Shown here: one piece after another, positions 9,095 through 17,634 of the stretch
How positions within the stretch are numbered: the first letter of the stretch is position 1
How the letters are laid out: each line of letters opens with the position of its first letter
Source of the DNA: CAYFNF01 sp964344485
GTDB lineage: Bacteria > Patescibacteriota > Patescibacteriia > UBA9570 > XYC2-FULL-38-9
Assembly: GCA_964344485.1 (NCBI GenBank)
Contig: CAYFNF010000002.1
Coordinates: 253,747 to 317,746 of the forward strand
Length of the DNA: 64,000 nucleotides
Direction: 5' to 3'
Made by a program: the position numbers and the translations under genes
The notes under the pieces: model-generated
What the model was told of the DNA's origin: nothing
The model's input: the letters and a program-made list of their open reading frames with translations, nothing else
Databases searched by the model: none

Positions 9095-10003
9095 CTATTT
9101 GAATGCTATCATTGCTAAACCAGCTCCGATCACCACAACCGCAACGACTTTTACTGCCAGACCTTTCTTGGACATACTCTCTTGGAGCAGCTTCGGATAT
9201 TTCGCTGTTCCAATCACCGCCATGATCAACAAGAATGCATACTGCGTACCTTGCAGTGCATTGACTAACGAAACTGATGCCAGAGAAATTGCATAATTAA
9301 TGCAGATGAATCCAACAGCACCAAACCCTTGCGCTACTAAATATAAGAAACCGGCTTTTTCTTTAAAAATGGAGAACGAACTAACAATTGCTTTGCGATG
9401 CTTTGGTACAAGCAAGAAGCACAATGGGAGAAGGAGCGAGCCGAAACGCATCCATACAAATGCGCTAACAAACGGTTGCGAATCGAATGCGATCTTTGTC
9501 ATTCCAAAAGAAATTGCAAAACTCAATCCAGCAAGTAACCCAAACAACCACGGTTTGTACTGAAACGCTTCTTTCTTCTCTTTCTTGGCATCAAAGTCAA
9601 TGATGATCAGTATTGTACCCGCGACTAAAACAGTAAATGCGACAAGTTGAAACGTGGATAAACGCTCATCTAAAAACAGTAGTTCGAAAATCAGTGTTAG
9701 AACTGGAATAGACCCGCCGACGAACGGTGTAATGCGTGATGCTTCAGATCCACTGAGTGCTAGAAAGAAAAACAGCAGAGCCAAAATAAACAAAGCACCA
9801 GTGATTAAGTTAAACACTATCTGTGATGTAGTAGGTACTTCAAATCCGAACGGTATAAAGGCCACAGCAAGCATTCCAAGAACACCAATATAAAAAGTAA
9901 ATGCAAAAGGATTTTGTATTGACTTTGTTAACAGTACTTTATCCAGTACGTACGAGACAGCATTTAAAAAGTGCCCAATAAGGACAACAACAATCCAATT
10001 CAT
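9095..10003 (-). CDS. EamA/DMT-superfamily permease
   Basis: A 302-residue membrane protein with ten hydrophobic segments in two internally repeated halves of five, the EamA (drug/metabolite transporter) layout. The second half begins near residue 150 (YKPWLFGLLAGLSFAISFG). The first segment starts directly at the N-terminus (MNWIVVVLIGHFLNAVSYVLDK). It heads an operon with the GH1 and clan-A glycosidases, which suggests transport of a sugar or glycoside. That is inference, because family members export or import many metabolites. A divergent promoter region (10004-10106) separates it from the uridine kinase gene. Confidence 0.85.
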   Translation of the reverse strand: MNWIVVVLIGHFLNAVSYVLDKVLLTKSIQNPFAFTFYIGVLGMLAVAFIPFGFEVPTTSQIVFNLITGALFILALLFFFLALSGSEASRITPFVGGSIPVLTLIFELLFLDERLSTFQLVAFTVLVAGTILIIIDFDAKKEKKEAFQYKPWLFGLLAGLSFAISFGMTKIAFDSQPFVSAFVWMRFGSLLLPLCFLLVPKHRKAIVSSFSIFKEKAGFLYLVAQGFGAVGFICINYAISLASVSLVNALQGTQYAFLLIMAVIGTAKYPKLLQESMSKKGLAVKVVAVVVIGAGLAMIAFK

Positions 10004-10106
10004 ATTATTCTAGTGAATTAATAAACAATTCCTCTGCCACGCTCTTGCGTATATATTTATTACTATTTTTATTATACAATAAAAATGAATATTTAGTAAT
10101 ACAGCT

Positions 10107-10748
10107 ATGAAGCCGTTTATCGTGGGTCTAGCTGGAGGGTCTGGATCAGGAAAAACCACATTAGCACAAATAGTAGCTTCCTCGTTGCCGTGGAAAACGC
10201 TTATAATCTCATTGGACCGTTTCTATAGGGATTTATCACATCTTCCCCTAGAAAAGCGCGCTGTGGTTAATTTTGACCATCCTGACAGCATTGATGTAGT
10301 GAATCTACTTCTAGTATTAGAGAAACTGCGTACTGGCGTTGATGCAGCTCTGCCAGTCTATGACTTTGCAGAGTATATACCTACACAGCAGGTGGAACAG
10401 GTCTCTGCTGCTCCAATTATCTTGCTAGAAGGCATGCATACACTCTCTCACTTGGAGCTCTGTGAGCTCTATGATCTGACAGTGTTTTTAGATATTGATG
10501 AGCAGACCCGTTGGCAGCGTAAACTTGAACGAGACATTCGTGAACGGTCGCGAACATACGGTGAAGTGCTTCGAATGTGGGAGACACATACCAAGCCCAT
10601 GCACAACATTCACGTACATCCGAATAGTACTCGTGCCAATTTGTTGTTTACTGATACGTTCGCCCCAGAGGTCATTAAGGCATTTACAGAAACAATCCGC
10701 AGGAAAGTTCAAGTACAAGAAAACGTCGTAGGTGTGATGCCAGAATGA
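10107..10748 (+). CDS. udk: Uridine kinase-like P-loop kinase
   Basis: A 213-residue nucleoside kinase. Walker A is GLAGGSGSGKTTLA at residues 8-21. The DRFYRDLSHLP segment (residue 37 onward) is the lid-proximal substrate loop with its acidic residue. VNFDHPDSID and LLEGMHTL match the uridine/cytidine kinase family, and RWQRKLERDIRERSRTYGEVL is the arginine-rich lid. It phosphorylates uridine/cytidine in pyrimidine salvage, which would matter in a reduced genome. The gene is single, on the plus strand, and converges on the TrmH-type methylase across the inverted-repeat element at 10759-10944. Confidence 0.9.
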   Translation: MKPFIVGLAGGSGSGKTTLAQIVASSLPWKTLIISLDRFYRDLSHLPLEKRAVVNFDHPDSIDVVNLLLVLEKLRTGVDAALPVYDFAEYIPTQQVEQVSAAPIILLEGMHTLSHLELCELYDLTVFLDIDEQTRWQRKLERDIRERSRTYGEVLRMWETHTKPMHNIHVHPNSTRANLLFTDTFAPEVIKAFTETIRRKVQVQENVVGVMPE

Positions 10749-10758
10749 AACTTTAGTT

Positions 10759-10944
10759 CATTCCAGTCAACGTTTTTTCAGAACCGCTTACTCGCTTTCC
10801 TTGTCTGGCTCCACAGACAAGGAGCTCGCTGCGCTTAGATTCGGCCTCATCGAGGTTAACTTAATTCTTCGCATTTTTCATTGAAAAAAAAGGACAGGCC
10901 CGATTCGGCCTCAACACATTCTGAAAAAACAGTTGCCTGGAATG
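10759..10944. repeat. MITE-like 186-bp element with 25-bp imperfect terminal inverted repeats
   Basis: The left end 10759-10783 and the right end 10919-10944 are inverted copies that differ by one substitution and one extra base. Between them lie a perfect 9-bp stem with a 6-nt loop (10799-10822) and a 12-bp direct repeat (gattcggcctca at 10838-10849 and 10902-10913). There is no ORF of note inside. It occupies the gap between two convergent genes, so it could also act as a bidirectional transcription-termination structure. No clear target-site duplication is visible. Confidence 0.6.
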
Positions 10945-10957
10945 ATTAAAACTCTGT

Positions 10958-11410
10958 CTAAAACAAATGATATAGAATGATTCCTCCAGCAACTGAAACG
11001 TTTAGTGACTCTTTTTCTCCGCGCATTGGTATGTGCGTGACTACATCAGCGCTCGAACAAATATCTTCTGAGAGACCGTGTACTTCATTTCCGAATATGA
11101 CAGCGACTTTTTCTGAATACTCTACTGTTGTGTAGTCTACGCTGGATTCGGTTTTTTCAATAGCAACAATCTGATATCCTTCTGCTTTTAATTTGGATAT
11201 GACTTCTTGAGTATCTTCAATTTGTTCCCAAGGAACAGTCTCTTCTGCGCCTAAAGAAACCTTAACTAAGTGAGGATGCGGCGGAGGCGCGGTATATCCA
11301 CAGAGATACATTTTATCAACCCCAGAAGCGTCTGCAGTGCGAAAAAACGCTCCAGTGTTATGTGCTGAACGAATGCTTGGAAGAATAACCACGACTGACC
11401 TCTTTTTCAT
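10958..11410 (-). CDS. TrmH/SpoU-family RNA 2'-O-methyltransferase
   Basis: A 150-residue SPOUT methyltransferase. The SAM-binding knot is visible as VIFGNEVHGLS (residues of about 108-118) and IPMRGEKESLNVSVAGGIILY near the C-terminus; the N-terminal motif SIRSAHNTGAFFRTADA carries the conserved Asn and Arg. The protein is a minimal SPOUT domain without an N-terminal RNA-binding extension, like TrmL-type enzymes. It ends directly after the knot helix (YHLF), slightly shorter than usual. Expected activity: 2'-O-methylation of a tRNA or rRNA ribose; the target nucleotide cannot be inferred. Confidence 0.9.
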   Translation of the reverse strand: MKKRSVVVILPSIRSAHNTGAFFRTADASGVDKMYLCGYTAPPPHPHLVKVSLGAEETVPWEQIEDTQEVISKLKAEGYQIVAIEKTESSVDYTTVEYSEKVAVIFGNEVHGLSEDICSSADVVTHIPMRGEKESLNVSVAGGIILYHLF

Positions 11411-11444
11411 ACAAAAAAAGCATAGCTAATTTTATTGTTTGGGT

Positions 11445-11472
11445 CAAAAAAAATACCGTGTGAAACGGTATG
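11445..11472 (-). terminator. Rho-independent terminator of the adenylosuccinate lyase gene
   Basis: On the minus strand a 7-bp stem (ATACCGT/ACGGTAT, plus-strand 11453-11459 and 11465-11471) with a 5-nt loop is followed by eight or more T residues. It lies 8 bp past the stop codon of the GC-rich gene and is AT-rich like the host DNA. Confidence 0.85.
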
Positions 11473-11479
11473 CCGCGAA

Positions 11480-12913
11480 CTAGGTCAGCTCTACGGGCTG
11501 TGCGAGGGTCCGTGCTTCGAGCGCGAGCGCGCGTGCACGTTCGGGTGCATCACCCACGTTGCTGGAACCTTCTCGCAGGATCGCGAGGATCTCGCTCTCA
11601 TCGAGCTCGACGCGTCCGCTGAGACGAGTTGCCAGGATGCGTGGCAGCACGTTCACGCCGGTCTGCTCCACCCCTTTCCAGGCCTTCATGGAAGCGGTTC
11701 TGATCAGCTCGTGCGCCTCGGTACGGTCTTGACCGTGATCTCGCACCAGTCGCATCAGTAGCGCTTCGCTACCAGCGAACAGTCCGTAGGTGTCCAGGTT
11801 CCGCTGGATCACCCGATCCTTGACGATCAGACCGCTGATGATGATGCGTGCGCGCTTCAGCACTTCGTCCATGGTCAGGAACGCGGTGGGTAGCACCAGA
11901 CGACGGTTGCCCGAGTCATCCAGCGTACGATCGAGGCCGTCAAAGGCCGCGTTCATCCAGAGCGTCTGCAGCATGGGCGGCACCGCACGTGCGAGCGAAC
12001 ACAGGTTTTCGCTGTGCACCGGGTTCTTCTTCCACGGCATGGCCGAGGATCCCACCTGCCGCTCCTTGAACGGCTCTTGGAGCTCGCTGAACGGGCTTGA
12101 CTGCTGGATCCGGACGTCCCACGCGAACTTGTGCAGCGACTGTGCTAGACTGCTGAGCGCCGCGAGCACCCACAGATCCACCTTGCGAGGGTAGGTCTGC
12201 CCAGTGATTGGATATGCGTCCAATCCGAGTGCGTCCATGAAGTGGTTCTCGAGCGCTTCAGCGGTCATCGGCTGCCCGTCGAGCAGCTCGGTGAAGCTTG
12301 CGCGTGTGCCGACTGCGCCCTTCAGACCCTTGCCTCGGAGTGCGCCGTAGACGTTGCGCATCATCTCGAGGTCCATCATCAGGTCCTGCAGGTACCGAGC
12401 GATTCGGTAGCCAACGGTGGTCGTGACAGCCGAGCGCAGATGCGTGTACCCCATGCAGAGATGATCTGCTTCGGAGTCGACCCGATCCACGAACAGCGGG
12501 ATCAACTCCTCGATGCGGTGGATCAGCAGCGCGAATGCAGCGCGCATGATGATCATGTCCACGTTGGACGTCGAGTCCTCGCTAGTCATGCCCAGGTGGA
12601 TCACCGGGCCTCCGACGAGCGCGTCCTCTTGGAACGCCAGGATCGCAGCCATCACGTCGTGACCAAGCTCTCCTTCATGCTCGAGAATGCGAGCTAGCAC
12701 TTCGACATCCACGCTCTCGTTGGCGTGAAGATCGGCGGCTTGCTCTCCCGAGATCACGCCAGCAGCGTGCAGCGAATCGCCGTGAGCGACCCAAACCTGG
12801 CGCCGCAACTGCGCATGGTAGAGCATGGACCAGAGGCTGCGCATCTCAGCGGAGCCGTACCGCGCCGTGAACGCGGATAGAAAAACGTCCGGTCCGAACA
12901 CTAAAGTGTCCAT
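11480..12913 (-). CDS. purB: Adenylosuccinate lyase (GC-rich, foreign composition)
   Basis: A 477-residue member of the fumarase/aspartase superfamily. The signature loop GSSAMPWKKNPVHSEN (near residue 290) and the HLGMTSEDSTSN and GYTHLRSAVTTTVG segments identify an adenylosuccinate lyase, which cleaves SAICAR and adenylosuccinate to fumarate plus AICAR or AMP. The gene is strikingly GC-rich with G/C-ending codons, while the genes on both sides are AT-rich. The shift occurs at the CDS borders. A GGAGG Shine-Dalgarno lies 5 nt before the ATG, with its own extended -10 promoter and terminator. Likely horizontally acquired. Whether the rest of the purine pathway exists is not visible here. Confidence 0.93.
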   Translation of the reverse strand: MDTLVFGPDVFLSAFTARYGSAEMRSLWSMLYHAQLRRQVWVAHGDSLHAAGVISGEQAADLHANESVDVEVLARILEHEGELGHDVMAAILAFQEDALVGGPVIHLGMTSEDSTSNVDMIIMRAAFALLIHRIEELIPLFVDRVDSEADHLCMGYTHLRSAVTTTVGYRIARYLQDLMMDLEMMRNVYGALRGKGLKGAVGTRASFTELLDGQPMTAEALENHFMDALGLDAYPITGQTYPRKVDLWVLAALSSLAQSLHKFAWDVRIQQSSPFSELQEPFKERQVGSSAMPWKKNPVHSENLCSLARAVPPMLQTLWMNAAFDGLDRTLDDSGNRRLVLPTAFLTMDEVLKRARIIISGLIVKDRVIQRNLDTYGLFAGSEALLMRLVRDHGQDRTEAHELIRTASMKAWKGVEQTGVNVLPRILATRLSGRVELDESEILAILREGSSNVGDAPERARALALEARTLAQPVELT

Positions 12914-12953
12914 GGATACCTCCAGTAATGCAAAACAGGGTCCTCCCCCTGCA

Positions 12954-12970
12954 ACTATAAATTATAGCAC
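12954..12970 (-). promoter_or_regulatory. Extended -10 promoter of purB
   Basis: Minus-strand TGCTATAAT (the -10 hexamer is the complement of 12961-12966) fits a TGn extended -10. The -35 is poor. The roughly 40-nt leader contains a CAGGG/CCCTG hairpin ahead of a strong GGAGG. Confidence 0.6.
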
Positions 12971-12983
12971 ATGAAGCGTACTA

Positions 12984-14297
12984 TTAGTAATTCTGAAAAC
13001 TCCAATTATTGAACGTCCACTCTGCTACAGCGTACGCTTCTTGAAAAATGGTGTTGTAATATGGATTTCCGAGTAATACCACGATAATCTCATGTCCAGT
13101 AGCGATATCTTTTAATTGAATCGCGAGTGTTCTCTCTGCTGTTCCAGGGTAGTACCCGGTCTTAAACGCAATTAATTCGTATTTTCCGTTCCCATTAAAC
13201 TTATTTGTTGTATATAGAGTAACAGAGCGATCTGAATTCGCTAATGTGTAGTGATACTGACGTGTTTGAGCAGCCTCTGAATAGATATCGGGATACGCTT
13301 TGAATGCATATCGCGTTAGTTTTGCAATGTTTCCAGCAGTAGAGGTATTCTCTGAATCTAGTCCTGTGGGCTCAACAAATGCAGTTTTCTTTAACCCTAG
13401 TTCTGCCATTCTATTATTCATCTGCTGAATAAACTCCCCGTTGGACCAAGCAGTGCTAATAGAGAGTGTATACGCCATATTATTTGCTGATGGAATCAGC
13501 GCACCCATAAGAACCTGTTTCAGCGTAAGCTGGTCCCCGCCTTCTAGCACTACTTTTGCACCCATGCGATCGCTTGAGCTTGAATAGGATATCACTTGAT
13601 CAAGATTTGGATTGCTCTCTAGAAATACTAATGATGTAGCAACTTTTGTTATTGAAGCAATAGGCCGCTGTTTCTTTGCTTGTCTGCGCAGCAAGAACTT
13701 TCCACTTTTTACGTCAATCACTGCTGCAGTGTCTGAGTATGGGAGTACACCGTAAGAAGAGAAGCTACTGCTCTTAATCGGTCGCTCTTTTTTATATCGA
13801 TGGGTCGCAAGTACCACTTTGCCTAGACGGTTCGGTAGTACAGCTTGTGCATACCCGTTGTCCTTATCTATCTCAGTGCGCAAACGCTGCCACTTTGTGC
13901 CGCCCGGAGAGAGATAAAAAATCCTTCGCATACGATTTTTCTTCTTCTCAGGTAATTGCAGGCGAACGATCATGCCGTCAGAGATATCCTTACTACTAAA
14001 CACTGCATAGACCGGCTTCTTTGAGCGGTATTTTTTTGGCAAACTCGGAATTACATCATCCGAGCTATACACTCCCCTGTCTCGCATGCGGAAACGTGTT
14101 GCTTCTGAATGCACGCCGGCTGGAACATGCAGCGACATCTCTTGCCACTGCAAATATACTCCGTGACTGAATATTTGCTCTCCTGACTGAGTAGTGGAAT
14201 AGTAATCAGTCTCAGCATTTGCGGCAGCCGGAATTAATACAGCAACACATAATGCAGTCATGATTGATACCGACAATGAATAGGTCCTACATCTCAT
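12984..14297 (-). CDS. Secreted D-alanyl-D-alanine carboxypeptidase (peptidase S11)
   Basis: A 437-residue protein with a signal peptide (residues 1-28, ending AAANA). The three active-site motifs of low-molecular-weight penicillin-binding proteins are intact: SITK at 215-218 (nucleophile Ser215), SAN at 270-272 and KTG at 379-381. It trims the terminal D-Ala from peptidoglycan stem peptides. About 160 residues between the signal and the catalytic domain form an extra beta-rich domain not found in standard DacA. There is no C-terminal amphipathic anchor. Its start overlaps the upstream methyltransferase gene by 11 bp, so the two are probably translated from one message. Confidence 0.93.
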   Translation of the reverse strand: MRCRTYSLSVSIMTALCVAVLIPAAANAETDYYSTTQSGEQIFSHGVYLQWQEMSLHVPAGVHSEATRFRMRDRGVYSSDDVIPSLPKKYRSKKPVYAVFSSKDISDGMIVRLQLPEKKKNRMRRIFYLSPGGTKWQRLRTEIDKDNGYAQAVLPNRLGKVVLATHRYKKERPIKSSSFSSYGVLPYSDTAAVIDVKSGKFLLRRQAKKQRPIASITKVATSLVFLESNPNLDQVISYSSSSDRMGAKVVLEGGDQLTLKQVLMGALIPSANNMAYTLSISTAWSNGEFIQQMNNRMAELGLKKTAFVEPTGLDSENTSTAGNIAKLTRYAFKAYPDIYSEAAQTRQYHYTLANSDRSVTLYTTNKFNGNGKYELIAFKTGYYPGTAERTLAIQLKDIATGHEIIVVLLGNPYYNTIFQEAYAVAEWTFNNWSFQNY

Positions 14298-14832
14298 AAC
14301 AGTATATTTTTACTCCGTTCTCTTGTGCGTCAATAATCTCTTTTGGTTCTTTCCCGTGTAGAGCGTCGCAGAGAATACAGACTAACGCTCCAGGCTTGGT
14401 TTGTGAGATAATGACTTCTGATAATTTATTAAATGCTTTCTTTGTTAAGAAGCAGTAGATCACATCAGCTTCAGAGAGGTCGGCTGATAGAAAGTTATTT
14501 CGTTTTGTCTTTACCTTCGAACCTTTCAGCAGTGCTTTAATTTTCGCGACACACACATATAAATGTGAAATTTCATACCCAATAACGGTTTTAAATCCAC
14601 GCCTCTCTGCCTCAAATAGCACTTGTCCTAGCCCGCTACCTAAATCCATAAATACAGATTCACTAAACGGTTTCTTGCTGTTTCGCTTGAGAAAATCAAA
14701 GATCAAATCAAATCGCTTCTTTGGAGTAACCACTAACGGTACTTGTGTATAGACTGCAATGATAAAACTATAGATCAACAAAAAAATAAGCAGTATTGCT
14801 ATGAAAATAAAAACAAGTGAAAAGATGTTCAT
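14287..14832 (-). CDS. Membrane-tethered SAM-dependent methyltransferase
   Basis: From the ATG at 14832 the protein has 181 residues. An upstream in-frame ATG at 14913 is rejected because the preceding gene's terminator lies inside that extension. Residues 1-27 form one membrane helix. The Rossmann motif I reads FMDLGSGLGQVLFEAE (glycines at about residues 65-69), followed by the acidic end of strand 2 (VIGYEIS). Overall it resembles small class I methyltransferases widespread in Patescibacteria whose substrate is unknown. It lies upstream of, and overlaps, the D,D-carboxypeptidase gene, so a role at the cell envelope is possible but unproven. Confidence 0.78.
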   Translation of the reverse strand: MNIFSLVFIFIAILLIFLLIYSFIIAVYTQVPLVVTPKKRFDLIFDFLKRNSKKPFSESVFMDLGSGLGQVLFEAERRGFKTVIGYEISHLYVCVAKIKALLKGSKVKTKRNNFLSADLSEADVIYCFLTKKAFNKLSEVIISQTKPGALVCILCDALHGKEPKEIIDAQENGVKIYCYEM

Positions 14833-14849
14833 ATGCACTATTGTATCAT

Positions 14850-14880
14850 ATAAAAAACACCGCCCAAAATGAGCGGTGCT
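14850..14880 (-). terminator. Rho-independent terminator after the secreted propeller protein gene
   Basis: The minus-strand stem CACCGC/GCGGTG (plus-strand 14858-14863 and 14873-14878) is followed by six T residues. It terminates the 14900-16297 gene and shows that the next gene starts later, at 14832. Confidence 0.85.
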
Positions 14881-14899
14881 TATAAAATGTGCGATACAG

Positions 14900-16297
14900 T
14901 TACTCAGTGACAATGAGCTGCAGGACTTTGGAGTTCAAACGGCCAGCTGCTACGCCATCTGCGTTTGCGAATCTATTATAGAATCGATATTTCCGGGCGC
15001 CTGCTTCTTGATCAGTAATAGTAATGCTCCAATTTCCATCAGCATCAGAAAGTGCTGAGCCAAGCTCTTGCCCTTGTGAGCGTAGAATCACCTTCATATA
15101 CACTCCATTGGTTTCTGAAGTACCTGAGAACGTAATCTCATCTCCTGATACTTCCTGATTCCATGTATGGCTAGTGACCTCAACCTTTGTTGGTCGTCGT
15201 AGTACTTTATACACTTGTGTACCGTCAGTTGTGTTCTTTAATGCACCGTACATATGACCGCGATACCATACAGAAGATGTTAGTCGTGAATTATTACTGT
15301 TGTCGAGTAGTCCATCTGTTCTAAACAAGTTCCAATCCGAAAGATTTGAACTTGCTTCTGTCTCCCAGATCTCAGGGCCAGTCGTTGTGTTGATTACACG
15401 TGCACGAAGCGTACCACCAGCGGTCACTCCCATGCTGTTTACTCTTGTTCCTTCTGAATCTTCAAACCCTTCAACAACCACATCCCAACTAGCACCCTTC
15501 TTGGTCTTCAACACAAGCGCACCGTTGGTTTCATCTTCTCCACCAGCAACTAACTTGCGAGTGGATCCACTTCCGCAGCGACGGAACGTTTCAATTGCTT
15601 GTCCGTCTTCATTATAAACTTCATTCCAGTCGTCGCCACCCTTGTCTTTTCGTAGAATTCCTTTTCCTTCAGTAGCAACGTATAAACGATTCTTATAACG
15701 CATGAGATCATTGATCTGCTCAACGTCCTGCCCAAGACCATCGTCAGATAGCTGCTGAACACTTGATCCGTTAAAGTAATGTAGCGTAGCGTCAGAACCG
15801 TCATGAGTTACTCCGTAGTACAATCGCTTTCTATTTACATTTCTTAAGAATGTAACTTGACCGTCGACGTCAGCGACCTTCTCCCAGCCGCTCTTCCATA
15901 AGTAGCGCCAGATCTCTGAGCTATCATCATCTCCAAACGCCACGTACGGACGCCCTCGAAACGCACGAACAGCAAATACGTTCGTATCGCCGCTGTCCAA
16001 ATCCAGAGAGCTTCCACTTAATTCCTCCCATTCAGTCCCCCGTTTATTAGATTTCCACAGTTGAATGCCGTCCTCGTTAGTAGTTGCGGCATACAGCTTC
16101 CATCCGCCTTGACCAGGCTTGTATAACTTCAACAAATGAGCGTCTGTATTGCCAGTATCGCCAAAACCATCCTCGTTTACTTGCGCAATTGGCAAGATTG
16201 CACTTGGCTCTTCAGCTGCAAATGAGGACGCTGGCATGACTACTGCGGCTGCTACAACGAGCACCGCACTCGTGATCATACATGATCGAAATCGCAT
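14900..16297 (-). CDS. Secreted beta-propeller-like protein with C-terminal Ig-like domain
   Basis: A 465-residue protein with a signal peptide cleaved after SSFAA (about residue 28). Residues of about 45-360 contain repeated Trp- and Gly-rich blades (GWKLYAATTNEDG, IWRYLWKSGWEKVADVDG) reminiscent of sialidase/WD-type propellers. The last 95 residues form an Ig-like sandwich (VTSHTWNQEVSGDEITFSG to the end) with a GNWSITITD motif like the bacterial Ig domains of surface proteins. There is no sortase motif and no polybasic tail, unlike the 28-56 kb set. A single transcription unit with its own terminator. Function unknown; probably a cell-surface or secreted binding protein. Confidence 0.75.
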   Translation of the reverse strand: MRFRSCMITSAVLVVAAAVVMPASSFAAEEPSAILPIAQVNEDGFGDTGNTDAHLLKLYKPGQGGWKLYAATTNEDGIQLWKSNKRGTEWEELSGSSLDLDSGDTNVFAVRAFRGRPYVAFGDDDSSEIWRYLWKSGWEKVADVDGQVTFLRNVNRKRLYYGVTHDGSDATLHYFNGSSVQQLSDDGLGQDVEQINDLMRYKNRLYVATEGKGILRKDKGGDDWNEVYNEDGQAIETFRRCGSGSTRKLVAGGEDETNGALVLKTKKGASWDVVVEGFEDSEGTRVNSMGVTAGGTLRARVINTTTGPEIWETEASSNLSDWNLFRTDGLLDNSNNSRLTSSVWYRGHMYGALKNTTDGTQVYKVLRRPTKVEVTSHTWNQEVSGDEITFSGTSETNGVYMKVILRSQGQELGSALSDADGNWSITITDQEAGARKYRFYNRFANADGVAAGRLNSKVLQLIVTE

Positions 16298-16386
16298 AGG
16301 TTTTATTGATTAATTATTATGCGAAAAAGGATACGATTATCCGCTTTTGTAGTCGTATGTGTGTTACAAATTGTACTGATTTTTTG

Positions 16387-17634
16387 CTATTCGTAGCGTA
16401 AAGCTTCGATAGGATGTAATTTTGATGCTTTTAAGGCAGGATAAATACCAAATACAATACCAACTGTTACAGCAACCCCACATGCGATAATAAGAGCGTT
16501 AGGCACGAACACGAACGCGACGCCCCAGTCCGGATAGAATACATTTATCGCTACAACACTAGCTATCGTCAAGCCAAGGCCAAGTGCAATGCCCACTATT
16601 CCGCCTACTGTGGTAAGTACAACAGACTCTACTAAGAACTGTGTCAGGATAGAGTAATTCTTTGCACCAATAGCTTTGCGCAGCCCTATCTCTTTTGTTC
16701 GTTCATTCACAGTTACAAGCATAATATTCATAATTCCAATACCACCGACAATTAAGGAAATCGCTGCAACTGCACTAACGAATGCTTGAATCGCGATTAA
16801 GACATTATTAAAGATATCTAGCGCTTGTTCACGACTCATGATCATAAACACCTCTTCTTTGGAGTCTAACATGTCATGCTCTTCACGAAGTACGTAATCA
16901 ATACGATTCACTAGGGAGTCTACGTTTGCTGATTGATCAAACTCTAATAATAACCAATCAACTTTCTCTCGATCCTTTGGATCTACGAATTCCTCTCGAA
17001 TAGTTGAAATAGGAGCAAACAGTATCTCCGGAGTTGCCATACCCATGCCGCTCATACTTAAGTCTTCGACTAGCCCAATAATCTTAAAATGAGTGCCTCC
17101 GATCTTAAGCTGCTCTCCGATGACATCTCTGTGGCCATAGAGATCTTCTGCAAACCGCTCACCGATTACAATAACTTTAGCTGCGTTCTGTACATCTGAA
17201 TCCGTAAATAACCGCCCTTTTACTGGTTTCATGTTATTCGTGGAAAACAGCTCAGGACGGTCTCCCATAATCGAGACTGATATCTGCTCATCTTCGTGTT
17301 CAGCAGTTTCAATGACCGAATGTCCAGCTGACACGCCAACGATCTCCGGCAATAGCGAAGATTCATACATTAACTCTACATCCTTTTCAGTTAAAGTAAC
17401 TTCTTCTGACTCTCCAAACGGCCCAAACTCTCCGATCACTGCTATCTCTACTACATTTGTTCCGAACTGAGATATCTGGCTCAGTAAGAAGTTCTTAGCT
17501 ACCTCACCAGTGGACATAATGAAAATAACTGAACCAATACCAATGATAATGCCAAGCATGGTTAACAATGACCTGCCTTTATTCTTTGCCAGCTGCTTTA
17601 ATGCTGTTGAAATGTATGTAAATAGCATGTTCAT
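16387..17634 (-). CDS. MacB/FtsX-type ABC transporter permease
   Basis: A 415-residue permease with the MacB topology: one N-terminal TM helix (residues of about 18-42, SLLTMLGIIIGIGSVIFIM), a large extracytoplasmic MacB_PCD domain (about 45-275) and three C-terminal TM helices with the FtsX motif NIMLVTVNERTKEIGLRKAIGA. Its start overlaps the ATPase stop by 4 nt. With the ATPase and the adaptor it forms a tripartite exporter. In a cell with a single membrane this would resemble YknXYZ rather than MacAB-TolC. Cargo is unknown. Confidence 0.92.
   Translation of the reverse strand: MNMLFTYISTALKQLAKNKGRSLLTMLGIIIGIGSVIFIMSTGEVAKNFLLSQISQFGTNVVEIAVIGEFGPFGESEEVTLTEKDVELMYESSLLPEIVGVSAGHSVIETAEHEDEQISVSIMGDRPELFSTNNMKPVKGRLFTDSDVQNAAKVIVIGERFAEDLYGHRDVIGEQLKIGGTHFKIIGLVEDLSMSGMGMATPEILFAPISTIREEFVDPKDREKVDWLLLEFDQSANVDSLVNRIDYVLREEHDMLDSKEEVFMIMSREQALDIFNNVLIAIQAFVSAVAAISLIVGGIGIMNIMLVTVNERTKEIGLRKAIGAKNYSILTQFLVESVVLTTVGGIVGIALGLGLTIASVVAINVFYPDWGVAFVFVPNALIIACGVAVTVGIVFGIYPALKASKLHPIEALRYE

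Noticed and set aside
11435..12697. Plus-strand ORFs across the adenylosuccinate lyase gene
   Set aside because: They are shadows of a GC-rich gene whose minus-strand product is clearly recognisable.
11445..12970. The GC-rich purB gene as a contaminant contig joined by mistake
   Set aside because: The AT-rich promoter and terminator fit the host DNA and flank the gene closely, and the same pattern occurs at other places. It is not fully excluded without read mapping.
14833..14913. Extended N-terminus of the methyltransferase
   Set aside because: The extension would be translated through the terminator of the preceding gene; the TM helix begins just after the later ATG.
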